This document shows, one piece after another, positions 8,222 to 16,027 of a stretch of 64,000 nucleotides of DNA. This DNA comes from Paenibacillus tritici (lineage in GTDB: Bacteria > Bacillota > Bacilli > Paenibacillales > Paenibacillaceae): assembly GCF_013204885.1 (NCBI RefSeq), contig NZ_JABMKX010000001.1, forward strand, positions 62,001 to 126,000, in the 5' to 3' direction. A program made the translations under genes and the position numbers. How positions within the stretch are numbered: position 1 is the first letter of the stretch; each line of letters starts with the position of its first letter. The notes beneath the pieces were generated by a model. The model was not told the DNA's origin. It saw only the letters and a program-made list of their open reading frames with translations, and searched no databases.

Positions 8222-8548
8222 ATGATAGTGGATAATGTATCGCATGTCAGTCAAGCATTTATGACGTTTATGAAGGAAGCGCCGGAGCAGCAAAAGGCTT
8301 TTGGGGAGGTAGTGCAGAAGCTGGATGCTGCAAGCAGTCTGGATGCCAAAACCGAAGAGATTGCCTATATCTCTGTACTTGCGGCGGTCAGACTGGAGAG
8401 CGGACTGCCTTTTCATGTCAAACACGCCAAAGCGCTCGGTGCTACCCGCGAGGAGATTATCAGCGCCGTGCTGCTGCCTTTTCCGGCCGTAGGCAATGTG
8501 GTGATTCAGGCCTTGCCGGTGGCATTGCAGGCATATGACAGCGAGTAG
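8222..8548 (+). CDS. Carboxymuconolactone decarboxylase/AhpD-like protein
   Basis: 108 residues, the usual length for this small alpha-helical family. The central ETEEIAYISVLAAVRLESG...FHVKHAKALGATREEI pattern is the CMD fold. The redox CxxC(H) found in AhpD-type members is missing: the aligned positions read E-S-G-L-P-F-H and the protein has no cysteine. It therefore cannot act as an AhpD disulfide reductant and may be a CMD-type or purely structural member. GGAGGG lies 5 bases before the ATG. It precedes the Rrf2 regulator gene, which has its own promoter. Confidence 0.8.
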   Translation: MIVDNVSHVSQAFMTFMKEAPEQQKAFGEVVQKLDAASSLDAKTEEIAYISVLAAVRLESGLPFHVKHAKALGATREEIISAVLLPFPAVGNVVIQALPVALQAYDSE

Positions 8549-8630
8549 TGGCCCGAAGCCTGCTTAAGGACAAAGTGAACCGGAGCAGCCGGGAAGTACA
8601 TCTTAGAGCTTGCCAGACTCCCCCTGAGGA

Positions 8631-8666
8631 TTGACAACGGCCTGGAATGTAACTATTATAGTTGCA
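8631..8666 (+). promoter_or_regulatory. Promoter of the rrf2-like gene with overlapping operator
   Basis: TTGACA (8631-8636), 17 bp, TATTAT (8654-8659). A 19-bp inverted repeat TGTAAC-n7-GTTGCA (8648-8666) covers the -10, as expected for autorepression. The same half-sites and spacing occur in the leader of the CatE-like gene at 10611-10629. Confidence 0.75.
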
Positions 8667-8707
8667 TCTGGCGGAAAGCTTCCGGTCAGTGCGAAGGAGA
8701 GATTGTC

Positions 8708-9130
8708 ATGAACATTAGCACCCGGTTTGCGGTAGCTATTCATATTCTAACTTTAATCGACAGCAACAAAGACGGCAAAAGCACCTCGGAGTGGATTGCC
8801 GGCAGTGTCAATACGAATCCGGTGGTCATCCGCCGTCTCACAGGTATGCTGAATAAGGCCGGTCTGGTGGAGGTCCGCCCCGGCGTAGCGGGAGCGAAGC
8901 TTACCCGCAGCGCAGCCGACATCACGCTGCTGCAGATCTATCGGGCGGTCAATGCAGTGGAAGAGGATTCGCTGTTCTCTGTCCACGAGCATCCGAATCC
9001 CGACTGTCCGGTCGGCAAGAACATTGCCGGTGCGATTGTTCCCGTATTCTCGCTGGCGCAGAAGGCCATGGAGAATGTGCTCCAGGAGGTCACTCTGGAT
9101 CAGATCGTACATCAGATTCCTGTTTCGTGA
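8708..9130 (+). CDS. Rrf2-family transcriptional regulator (YwnA-like)
   Basis: 140 residues. N-terminal winged helix typical of Rrf2 (STRFAVAIHIL start; SEWIAGSVNTNPVVIRRLTGML recognition region; VRPGVAGAKL wing). Only one cysteine is present (in NPDCPVG, near residue 98), so it lacks the three-Cys cluster that binds Fe-S in IscR/NsrR. It resembles YwnA-type members instead, which may sense electrophiles or redox state through a single thiol. It probably binds the palindrome in its own promoter and the matching one before the CatE-like gene. Terminator follows at once. Confidence 0.88.
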   Translation: MNISTRFAVAIHILTLIDSNKDGKSTSEWIAGSVNTNPVVIRRLTGMLNKAGLVEVRPGVAGAKLTRSAADITLLQIYRAVNAVEEDSLFSVHEHPNPDCPVGKNIAGAIVPVFSLAQKAMENVLQEVTLDQIVHQIPVS

Positions 9131-9142
9131 GGCAGCTATGTG

Positions 9143-9176
9143 AGACCCCGCCGTGCCCCGGCGGGGTCTTTCTTTT
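9143..9176 (+). terminator. Terminator after the rrf2-like gene
   Basis: 10-bp GC-rich stem (9143-9152 / 9160-9169) followed by TTTCTTTT. Confidence 0.9.
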
Positions 9177-9270
9177 GATATATCATTTTCATCAAACCTT
9201 TATGTGGTTTTCATCTGGCGTTAAGCTTCGCTAGGTATATTAGTCACATGACCCCCTTACAATAGACTTT

Positions 9271-9304
9271 GGCCCTGCCGGATACCGGCAGGGCCGCTTT
9301 TTTA
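9271..9304 (+). terminator. Second, orphan terminator
   Basis: 11-bp perfect stem (9271-9281 / 9285-9295) with 3-nt loop and a seven-T tail. It lies 95 bp after the previous terminator with no ORF between, so it either backs up read-through or ends a short untranslated transcript. Confidence 0.85.
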
Positions 9305-9394
9305 TGACGGACTGGATTACCCGGCCTATTCTTTACACCTAATTCCGGATCGTTTAGACTGACAACATACATACGATCTAAGGAGATGTTGTTC

Positions 9395-9790
9395 ATGAAG
9401 AATCATTATACTATCCTGGGAGCGGCACTGATTCTGGGTCTTTGCGGTGTGGCAGGCAGCTTCGTTATCAGCAAAGAGCTTACACCCGGCTATGAGATGC
9501 GGCAGCAGACTATAGCGGAGACGCAGAAGGAAATGCAGGATACGGACCACCCGTTAATGACGCTCACAGAGACTGCGCAATTCCTGCGTCTGAGTGAGGA
9601 GCAGGTCATGAATATTATGAAGGCAGAGAATGCCGTTCTGAGGAATGACGGACCTTTCGAGGGCAAGAAGCTCCCTTATCTCAGGGTGGACAATGAGTTC
9701 CTGTTCAACAAGCAGCAACTGCTGAATTGGATTCAGCTGGCTTCTGTGGAGAACAGGGTATATAATGGCACGAAATTAATTGTTCAATAA
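9395..9790 (+). CDS. Membrane-anchored protein with an excisionase-type helix-turn-helix
   Basis: 131 residues from the ATG at 9395, which has AAGGAG 9 bases upstream; the ATG at 9386 abuts the binding site. Residues about 5-25 form one transmembrane helix. The rest contains an excisionase/HTH_17-like fold: LTETAQFLRLSEEQVMNIM, then LPYLRVDNEFLFNKQQLLNWI, the usual 'tool helix - turn - wing' order. In normal members this domain binds DNA; here it is tethered, either facing the cytoplasm (N-out) or used as a protein-binding module outside. Followed 31 bp later by the DUF4085 gene and probably co-transcribed with it. Function unknown. Confidence 0.8.
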   Translation: MKNHYTILGAALILGLCGVAGSFVISKELTPGYEMRQQTIAETQKEMQDTDHPLMTLTETAQFLRLSEEQVMNIMKAENAVLRNDGPFEGKKLPYLRVDNEFLFNKQQLLNWIQLASVENRVYNGTKLIVQ

Positions 9791-9820
9791 TGTTTACCAG
9801 TGATTGGAGGGAGAGCTGCA

Positions 9821-10489
9821 ATGAAATTTTTCACCATACCCTGGTATGAGGAAATGCAGGTGCGCGGGTTCATGGTATTCCCAGAGACGGAGCAGGATTG
9901 GCTGGAGGATGTGGCCTGGCATGTTGCGGAGGGAATCAGCTATGAGGAGCGGGCGAAGGATTTCCTGGAGTATATGAAAGCGGACTTGCTGAAGTATCTT
10001 CCTGAGTACTTCCATTCCTCTATTTATGATGGAACGATAAATTCAACCTATCCGGCTCCAGAATTCAAGGAACAGGCATTGCAGTGGGGCAGGAATTATG
10101 ATGAACGGCTACAGGAGAATTTCAGGGAATACCGTCAGGGTTTCGAGGCCATTAAGGATCTTCTCCCGGCCCCTGCCTTGCAGCTAGTCGAGAAGAATCT
10201 GCATGATTCGCGGGTAATCTCTTATGTAGTTCCTGAAGATGGAGTGATGGAGATGACTCTGGACTGTAGCGGTGCCATGCATTATCAATGTGATATTCGG
10301 CTCAGATTCACTGGTGTGACCGGACTCATGCTGCCCGAGCAGCTAGAGAAGAAATATTGGCTGTATGATGAGATCTATGCGGTGGAGCAAGGATTCGAGC
10401 TCCGGGTTCTGATGGATTCCCCGCCGAGTGAGTTGAGAATTACGGCCCAGGATATCTCGATAGAGCTCCTTGGTGAACCGAATTACTGA
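9821..10489 (+). CDS. DUF4085 family protein
   Basis: 222 residues, soluble, rich in aromatic and acidic residues. The start MKFFTIPWYEEMQVRGF is typical of DUF4085; I chose the ATG at 9821 because GGAGGGAGAG lies 6 bases upstream and the ATG at 9800 has none. The family is found in Bacillales and has no known role. It lies directly after the membrane HTH gene and ends at a terminator. Confidence 0.8.
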   Translation: MKFFTIPWYEEMQVRGFMVFPETEQDWLEDVAWHVAEGISYEERAKDFLEYMKADLLKYLPEYFHSSIYDGTINSTYPAPEFKEQALQWGRNYDERLQENFREYRQGFEAIKDLLPAPALQLVEKNLHDSRVISYVVPEDGVMEMTLDCSGAMHYQCDIRLRFTGVTGLMLPEQLEKKYWLYDEIYAVEQGFELRVLMDSPPSELRITAQDISIELLGEPNY

Positions 10490-10503
10490 ATAACTGCTTC
10501 GGA

Positions 10504-10530
10504 GCCTGGCCCATGGGCCGGGCTATTTTT
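10504..10530 (+). terminator. Terminator after the DUF4085 gene
   Basis: Imperfect GCCTGGCCC/GGGCCGGGC stem followed by TATTTTT. Confidence 0.7.
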
Positions 10531-10567
10531 ATGGGCGAACGGCGTATTAAGCGATTTTTAAAAGTAA

Positions 10568-10666
10568 TTGACAAACATATAGATCGCTACTATAATTAAG
10601 TTAGTTAGTGTGTAACGGGAATAGTTACAAGCACGGAATGGACATTATCATAATAGTTAACACTAT
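10568..10666 (+). promoter_or_regulatory. Consensus promoter and operators of the CatE-like gene
   Basis: Perfect SigA promoter: TTGACA (10568-10573), 17 bp, TATAAT (10591-10596). The transcribed leader carries TGTAAC-n7-GTTACA (10611-10629), a perfect inverted repeat with the same half-sites and spacing as the operator over the Rrf2 gene's promoter. A second inverted repeat ATAGT-taac-ACTAT lies at 10653-10666. A consensus promoter with a downstream operator points to tight repression relieved by a signal. Confidence 0.75.
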
Positions 10667-10696
10667 AGCATCAGCCATTATACAGGAGGGGTTATT

Positions 10697-11563
10697 ATGT
10701 CAGTAACAGCCGCACTGCCGCAAGCGCTGGAAATCGGACTTGTACAGATCCGGGTAAGTAATTTGGAGCGTTCGCTCAACTTTTATCAGAATGTCATCGG
10801 ACTGCAGATTTTGCGCCGGCAGGGGCGTGAGGCAGAGATGACGGCCGATGGCAAGCAGGTGCTGCTTGTTCTGCGGGAGATTGACCATGCCCGGATTCTG
10901 CGCAGCAATTCAGCAGCCGGTTTGTACCATTTTGCGATTCTGCTGCCGGACCGGCCCAGTCTGGGACTCGTGCTGCGCAGTCTGATCGATTCAGGCATTC
11001 ATGTCGGGCAGGGGGATCATATGGTCAGTGAGGCATTGTACATCCAGGACCCTGATAATAACGGGATTGAGCTGTACCGTGACCGGCCCCGCGACACCTG
11101 GAAGTATGATGCGGAGGGGCATGTCGTTATGACCACCGATCCGGTGGATGTGGACGGACTGCTTGCCGCGTCAGAGGGACTGAGCTGGACCGGACTGCCC
11201 TCCGGCACAGTGATTGGCCATGTTCACTTGCATGTTGGCGATCTGGCGGAGGCCAAGAGATTCTATGTAGATGCGCTTGGCTTCACTGCGACTGCCCATT
11301 ACGGGGATGCGGCAATGTTCATATCGGCCGGCGGGTATCACCACCACATGGGGCTGAATACCTGGGCTGGACAGGGCGCTCCTGCTGCTCCTGCCGACGC
11401 TGCGGGCATCGACTACTTCACTCTGCTGCTGCCTGACAGCCGGGATGTGTATGAAGTAGCTGAACGTGTGAAGCGCGCAGGATACCAGGTTGAAGAAGAG
11501 GGCGGCATCGTTACGCTGAAGGCCCCGTGGAACATCGGGATTCAACTGCTGGTGAAGCACTAA
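10697..11563 (+). CDS. catE: Two-module VOC dioxygenase, catechol-2,3-dioxygenase CatE-like
   Basis: 288 residues, close to B. subtilis CatE (YfiE, about 285). Two vicinal-oxygen-chelate modules: residues about 8-130 (IGLVQIRVSNLERSLNFY ... DPDNNGIELYRDRP) and about 170-288 (HVHLHVGDLAEAKRFY ... YHHHMGLNTW). Candidate metal ligands are the His of HLHV, the His cluster YHHHM and the Glu of GIELY. The family opens catechol rings or detoxifies related electrophiles. AGGAGGGG precedes the ATG. The shared operator links it to the Rrf2 regulator about 2 kb upstream. Glyoxalase-type annotation would be the cautious alternative. Confidence 0.85.
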   Translation: MSVTAALPQALEIGLVQIRVSNLERSLNFYQNVIGLQILRRQGREAEMTADGKQVLLVLREIDHARILRSNSAAGLYHFAILLPDRPSLGLVLRSLIDSGIHVGQGDHMVSEALYIQDPDNNGIELYRDRPRDTWKYDAEGHVVMTTDPVDVDGLLAASEGLSWTGLPSGTVIGHVHLHVGDLAEAKRFYVDALGFTATAHYGDAAMFISAGGYHHHMGLNTWAGQGAPAAPADAAGIDYFTLLLPDSRDVYEVAERVKRAGYQVEEEGGIVTLKAPWNIGIQLLVKH

Positions 11564-11575
11564 AATCATAAATAT

Positions 11576-11653
11576 CCAGTTCCGGAAGTAACCGGCGAGG
11601 CCTAAGAGAACTGGAGTATAGCGGGAGGTACGTGCGGATGATTTTAATTCCGC
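11576..11653. other. Two short inverted repeats between catE-like and antiporter genes
   Basis: CCAGTTC (11576-11582) pairs with GAACTGG (11608-11614), and GCGGA (11634-11638) with TCCGC (11649-11653). They lie downstream of the catE-like stop and upstream of the antiporter promoter, so they more likely end the first transcript than form a leader of the second. No T run is present. Confidence 0.35.
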
Positions 11654-11675
11654 AGTGCCTTCCGTTTATTGACGT

Positions 11676-11704
11676 TTGACGTTATCATAGGATATCAATA
11701 TGCT
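11676..11704 (+). promoter_or_regulatory. Promoter of the antiporter gene
   Basis: TTGACG (11676-11681), 17 bp, TATGCT (11699-11704). Transcription would begin only about 10 bases before the ATG. A second TTGACG lies 7 bp upstream. Confidence 0.5.
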
Positions 11705-11721
11705 CAAATATAAATCGGGAG

Positions 11722-13761
11722 ATGATGGACTTGGAGACTTTTCTTGCTGTATTGCTGATGCTCGGACTGATCGCGGTCTCGAATATCGTGAACCGGTTCA
11801 TTCCGTTTGTCCCGATTCCCCTGATTCAGATCGGACTTGGGATTATTGCTGCACTTGTTCCAACCGGCATACATATGCACTTTGAGCCTGAGCTGTTCTT
11901 CGTGTTATTCATTGCGCCTCTGCTGTTCAATGACGGGCGGCGGACACCGCGGGATGAGCTATGGAATCTCAGAGCGCCTATTCTGCTGCTGGCACTGGGA
12001 CTTGTATTTGTAACGGTATTTGTCGCAGGTTACGCGATCAACTGGATGATTCCTTCGATTCCGCTGGCCGCCTCCTTCGCACTGGCAGCGATTCTCTCCC
12101 CTACCGATGCCGTAGCGGTTGGAGCGCTGGCTGGAAAGGTCCATCTGCCGAAGAGTATTCACCGTATTCTTGAAGGGGAATCGCTGATGAATGATGCGTC
12201 CGGCCTGGTTGCTTTTAAATTTGCTATTGCAGCCATGGTTACCGGAGTGTTCTCTCTTCCGAAGGCATCGCTCAGCTTCGTACTGATTGCCGCCGGTGGA
12301 CTGCTGCTCGGTGCGGTGCTGTCGTTCCTGCTGATCCGGCTCAGCGTGTTCATCCGCAGGTTCGGTATGGAGGATGTCACGATTCATGTGCTGCTGCAGA
12401 TTCTTACGCCGTTTATCATCTATTTGGTCAGCGAGGAGATCGGAGTCTCCGGTATCCTCGCGGTTGTAGCAGGCGGTGTGATGTTCGCTATTGAGAAGGA
12501 CCGGGCAGTCTCCCCTCAATATAAGCTGCAGCTTGTATCAGCCAGCACCTGGTCGGTACTGCTGCTGGTGCTGAACGGGCTGGTATTCCTCATGCTTGGC
12601 GTGTCCGTTCCGGATGTGGTTGAAGTGATCTACCGGGATCAGACGCTCAATAACTTCATGGTTGCCGGGTATGTGCTGGCGATTACGGCGCTGCTTATTG
12701 TGCTGCGTTTCCTATGGGTCTATGCCTATTCCTTATGGGAGAGCAAGCGCCTCAAGGCAGAGAAGGCGCCGCTTAAGTCCCAGATTATCACTTCAATCTC
12801 CGGCGTGCGGGGAGCCGTAACCCTTGCGGGTGCCTTTTCCATTCCGCTGGTGCTGGGTGACGGGATCACACCTTTCCCCGAACGGGACTTAATTATTGCG
12901 CTTGCTGCTGGTGTCATTCTAATGTCGCTGATCATCGCCAGCATCTTCCTGCCGCTGCTCGCCGACCAGGAAGAGACTGTGGTTCAGACCATCGGAGCCG
13001 GCCACGGGAGCACAGAGCTGGCGGCCAGAAATGTAGTGATTGACGCAGGGATGTCCATGCTGCGCAGCCTGGTTGCGGAGAATCCAGAGCGGGCAACACA
13101 GCCCGTCCTGCTGGAATTCACAGACAAGGTTGACAGACTGTGTGCTGCGCGAGCAGACAAGGATTCAGCCAATGAGCAGTTTCGTCGTCTGGGAGTCGAA
13201 GCGCGTATGAATGCTATTGAAGCAGAACGTACAGAGCTGCGGCGGATCATGGAGAAGGGGGCGCTGCCGGCGCCGGTCGCCGTGAAGATGGAAGAACTGC
13301 TGGATCATACGGAATCTCTGCTGTGCAAACGGCTTGATACACAGATCAAATTCTCGCTTACGGAAATTCAGCGCTTGTTCTCGGGCCTGTTCTCCGGCAA
13401 GCTCAGCGGGGAAGAGGGACGCCTCGCCGTGCAGAATGCCGAAAGCGCCCGGACGGCGAAGATTGCGATGTGCCAGGCGGCCGTCTCCGCCGTCAGTGCG
13501 GGAATGAGTGAGGAGAACCGGCTGGCTTCGCAGAAGGTCATCGACAAGTACGAACGGCTGGAATCCCGGCTGGAGCAGGGGGAAGGCTGGAGCAAAGACG
13601 GCGTCGTGGATGATGAGAAGCTGGAGCTGAAGCTGCAGGCGATTCAGGAGCAGCGGAACACGGTACAGGAGATGTACCAGAACGGGGCGATTAATCTTAA
13701 GATTGCCGGCAGGCTGCGGCGGTTCGTGGATCAGCTGGAAACCTCGATCTGGGAGGATTAA
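11722..13761 (+). CDS. CPA1-family Na+/H+ antiporter (NhaK-like)
   Basis: 679 residues. About 12 transmembrane helices in residues 1-415, with the ion-binding NDASG motif and preceding SPTDAVAVGAL typical of CPA1 exchangers, and a SGVRGAVTLAG segment. The C-terminal about 260 residues are soluble and helical, as in NhaK/NhaG-type exchangers that use this tail for regulation. It exports Na+ (or K+/Li+) in exchange for H+. Start is uncertain: GGGAG abuts the ATG-ATG pair at 11722, and a TTG at 11731 would be better spaced. Monocistronic, ending at a shared terminator. Confidence 0.9.
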   Translation: MMDLETFLAVLLMLGLIAVSNIVNRFIPFVPIPLIQIGLGIIAALVPTGIHMHFEPELFFVLFIAPLLFNDGRRTPRDELWNLRAPILLLALGLVFVTVFVAGYAINWMIPSIPLAASFALAAILSPTDAVAVGALAGKVHLPKSIHRILEGESLMNDASGLVAFKFAIAAMVTGVFSLPKASLSFVLIAAGGLLLGAVLSFLLIRLSVFIRRFGMEDVTIHVLLQILTPFIIYLVSEEIGVSGILAVVAGGVMFAIEKDRAVSPQYKLQLVSASTWSVLLLVLNGLVFLMLGVSVPDVVEVIYRDQTLNNFMVAGYVLAITALLIVLRFLWVYAYSLWESKRLKAEKAPLKSQIITSISGVRGAVTLAGAFSIPLVLGDGITPFPERDLIIALAAGVILMSLIIASIFLPLLADQEETVVQTIGAGHGSTELAARNVVIDAGMSMLRSLVAENPERATQPVLLEFTDKVDRLCAARADKDSANEQFRRLGVEARMNAIEAERTELRRIMEKGALPAPVAVKMEELLDHTESLLCKRLDTQIKFSLTEIQRLFSGLFSGKLSGEEGRLAVQNAESARTAKIAMCQAAVSAVSAGMSEENRLASQKVIDKYERLESRLEQGEGWSKDGVVDDEKLELKLQAIQEQRNTVQEMYQNGAINLKIAGRLRRFVDQLETSIWED

Positions 13762-13801
13762 GGTTAGGAGAGGCACCCGCTTCAACCTATTGAATGCAAA
13801 C

Positions 13802-13844
13802 AAACCCGCATACTGCCAGGACCAGTCCTGTAGTATGCGGGTTT
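13802..13844. terminator. Bidirectional terminator
   Basis: About 20-bp near-perfect stem (13802-13822 / 13825-13844), between the antiporter gene and the convergent exporter genes. Confidence 0.85.
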
Positions 13845-13867
13845 ATTAGTCTTATGGGAGCATCCGG

Positions 13868-14302
13868 TCAGATTCCTGAACGTCTTGTCCGGCGAAGAAA
13901 CATCTGTCCCATCACCTCGCTCAGCACCAGTCCGGCAGCAATGGCTCCGGACAGGAGCAGGGCCTGGACCGCAAGCTGAATCCCATGGTTATTGTCATTC
14001 TCCACGAACCTGCGCATGGCGTCATAAGCGAGACCGCCCGGTACGAGCGGAATGATGCCGCCGACACTGAATATAATGACCGGCATCTTGAAGGAGCGCG
14101 CAAAAAACTGGCTGATCACTCCAACCACCAGGGTAGCCCCGAAGGTGGCAACGACCGTATCCCACTCGTAATCAAGCTGCAGATACAGCATCCAGCCGAT
14201 CATCCCGGCGAAGCCGCATTGGAGCAGCGCGCGTGCCGGTGCATTGAACAGGATGCAGAAGGAGGCAGCGGCAATAAAACTGGTTATAAGTTGCAAAATC
14301 AT
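13868..14302 (-). CDS. Threonine/serine exporter, YjjB-type subunit (ThrE C-domain)
   Basis: 144 residues with four to five hydrophobic helices and the family segment PVIIFSVGGIIPLVPGG. It corresponds to the second half of corynebacterial ThrE (DUF3815). The first half is the gene just upstream, 27 bp away, so the two make a split ThrE-type exporter of threonine, serine or small organic acids. AGAGGTA precedes the ATG. Last gene of the operon. Confidence 0.88.
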   Translation of the reverse strand: MILQLITSFIAAASFCILFNAPARALLQCGFAGMIGWMLYLQLDYEWDTVVATFGATLVVGVISQFFARSFKMPVIIFSVGGIIPLVPGGLAYDAMRRFVENDNNHGIQLAVQALLLSGAIAAGLVLSEVMGQMFLRRTRRSGI

Positions 14303-14329
14303 GGAAGAACTACCTCTTTCACATGGGTG

Positions 14330-15112
14330 TTAGAAAAGGGACAACACAAGACCTATACCGGTTCCTATGGCAAAGGCGGTCAGAAATGCGTCAGCCCCCT
14401 TGGAGAGACCGGAGACCAGATGACCTGCCATCAGGTCACGGACCGCATTGGTGATGAGCAGCCCCGGCACGAGCGGCATGACACAGCCGATGATAATCTT
14501 GTCCATCTCGCGTCCCACACCGAACTTGACGGAGAAGAAGGCCAGGAGGCCGATGATAAAGGAGGCGATGAATTCCGCGAAGAAGCGGACCTGCACCAGA
14601 CGGTGAAGATAGATGACGGCGGCGAAGCCTGCCCCGGATATCGGCAGGGACGGCAGCGCATCCCACAGGCTGCCCTTGAACATGACGGTGAAGCAGGCTC
14701 CGGTCAGAGCGGCGGCTGCAATCTGCAGCCATACCGGGTAAGCATGAGCTGCATCATCGACAATGCCCAGGCGCTCCCGGGCTTCTGCGGCAGTCAGCTG
14801 GCGTTCACTCAGCCGCCTGGAGATGTCGTTGACCTCGGATACCTTTTGCAGATCGGTCGTCCGCTCGGCGATCCGGAACAGCTTCACCGGCTCGGTCCGG
14901 CTGGTGGTGAACATAATGACCGTCGGGGTGACGTAGCTATGCGCACCGGGGAAGCCGAGGGCCGCTGCCATCCGGCTCATGGTGTCCTCCACGCGGTAGG
15001 TTTCGGCGCCGCTTTGCAGCATGATTTTGCCTGCCAGCAGGCACAGATCAATAATGTCATGCGTGGAAGTGTTACTGTTGATGCTTGTGTTATCGGTGCT
15101 TGGGCTATCCAA
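14330..15112 (-). CDS. Threonine/serine exporter, YjjP-type subunit (ThrE N-domain)
   Basis: 260 residues (DUF1212). The N-terminal soluble part has LLAGKIMLQSGAETYRVEDTM, the family hallmark, followed by about five membrane helices from residue 115. It starts with TTG at 15112, preceded by GGGAGGATC at good spacing; no ATG is available in frame. Works with the downstream YjjB-type protein as a split ThrE exporter. First gene of a two-gene operon read on the minus strand. Confidence 0.88.
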   Translation of the reverse strand: MDSPSTDNTSINSNTSTHDIIDLCLLAGKIMLQSGAETYRVEDTMSRMAAALGFPGAHSYVTPTVIMFTTSRTEPVKLFRIAERTTDLQKVSEVNDISRRLSERQLTAAEARERLGIVDDAAHAYPVWLQIAAAALTGACFTVMFKGSLWDALPSLPISGAGFAAVIYLHRLVQVRFFAEFIASFIIGLLAFFSVKFGVGREMDKIIIGCVMPLVPGLLITNAVRDLMAGHLVSGLSKGADAFLTAFAIGTGIGLVLSLF

Positions 15113-15263
15113 CTTCGTCGATCCTCCCCGGGAATGTTATCTACTGATTGTCGCCCGAAAGCCTGAAAATTTCAACCTTTATTCCATATATTCTGACGAA
15201 TCCATGTTTTTTATCAGAAAACATACAAAAGTCGGTTTCATTGCTGCATCAAGAATACCCGCT

Positions 15264-15845
15264 TCATTGCTCCAGCGTACATAATCCCGTAGCCACACCG
15301 CCAGAGATAATGGTCAGAATCGAATGGAAAAAGGTCTCCTTGGAGATCAGCAAACCTCCGGCACCGATGATGAGGAAGTCCGTCAGGAAGATGATCAGCC
15401 CGATATTGAGCGGAAGATAACGCTGGATGTATTTGGCCAGCAGATCTGTGCCGCCTGTACTGGCTTTGAACCGGAGCATAAGGCCGAGTCCGGTGCCCAT
15501 CAGGAAGCCGCCGATGATGGCGCTTGAGATAGAGCCCAGCTCAATGTAGTACAGGAAATAATATTGCAGCGGAAAGAGCAGCTCAATCAAGAGGGACGAA
15601 GCCAGCAGCCCCATAATGCTGTTGTAGAAGATATCCCTTTCCCGGAACCAGGCCAGCAGGAAGATAGGCAGGCTGCATAGCATAATGCACAGTCCGATTT
15701 TGGTGCCGGAGATATAATTAATGATGAGGGCGATGCCGATAATTCCTCCATCGAGGATTTTATAGGGGACCAGGAAGAAGTTAGTTCCTGTTGCAATCAG
15801 CAGGCTGGCCAGCAGAATAATAACGTAGCTTGGATAGGACCGCAT
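15264..15845 (-). CDS. YitT-family membrane protein, short form
   Basis: 193 residues with five to six transmembrane helices and family motifs (FLVPYKILDGGIIGIALI near the start, FKASTGGTDLLAKY near residue 135). Most YitT proteins (about 280) carry an extra soluble DUF2179 domain at the C-terminus. That domain is absent, so this is a membrane-only member. I chose the ATG at 15845, nine bases after GGAG; the ATG at 15854 abuts it. No function is established for the family. Stands alone. Confidence 0.85.
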   Translation of the reverse strand: MRSYPSYVIILLASLLIATGTNFFLVPYKILDGGIIGIALIINYISGTKIGLCIMLCSLPIFLLAWFRERDIFYNSIMGLLASSLLIELLFPLQYYFLYYIELGSISSAIIGGFLMGTGLGLMLRFKASTGGTDLLAKYIQRYLPLNIGLIIFLTDFLIIGAGGLLISKETFFHSILTIISGGVATGLCTLEQ

Positions 15846-16027
15846 ATTCAACATCTCCGGATTTGAGGCATGTCTTAATAACTATGCGCCTATCTGGAAA
15901 AAAATAGCTAAAATTTCCTATTTGTCAGAATTCATTGACAGCAGAGCAGGTATTCCGTATCCTTCCCTCCAATTCTTCCTGAGGTTATACCTTCAGTCCG
16001 GCAGCATTCACGTTGATGTATACACTG

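Noticed and set aside
13985-15166. 393-codon plus-strand ORF
   Set aside because: Antisense to the two ThrE-type exporter genes; composition (Gly/Asp/His-rich, no hydrophobic core) is that of a shadow frame.
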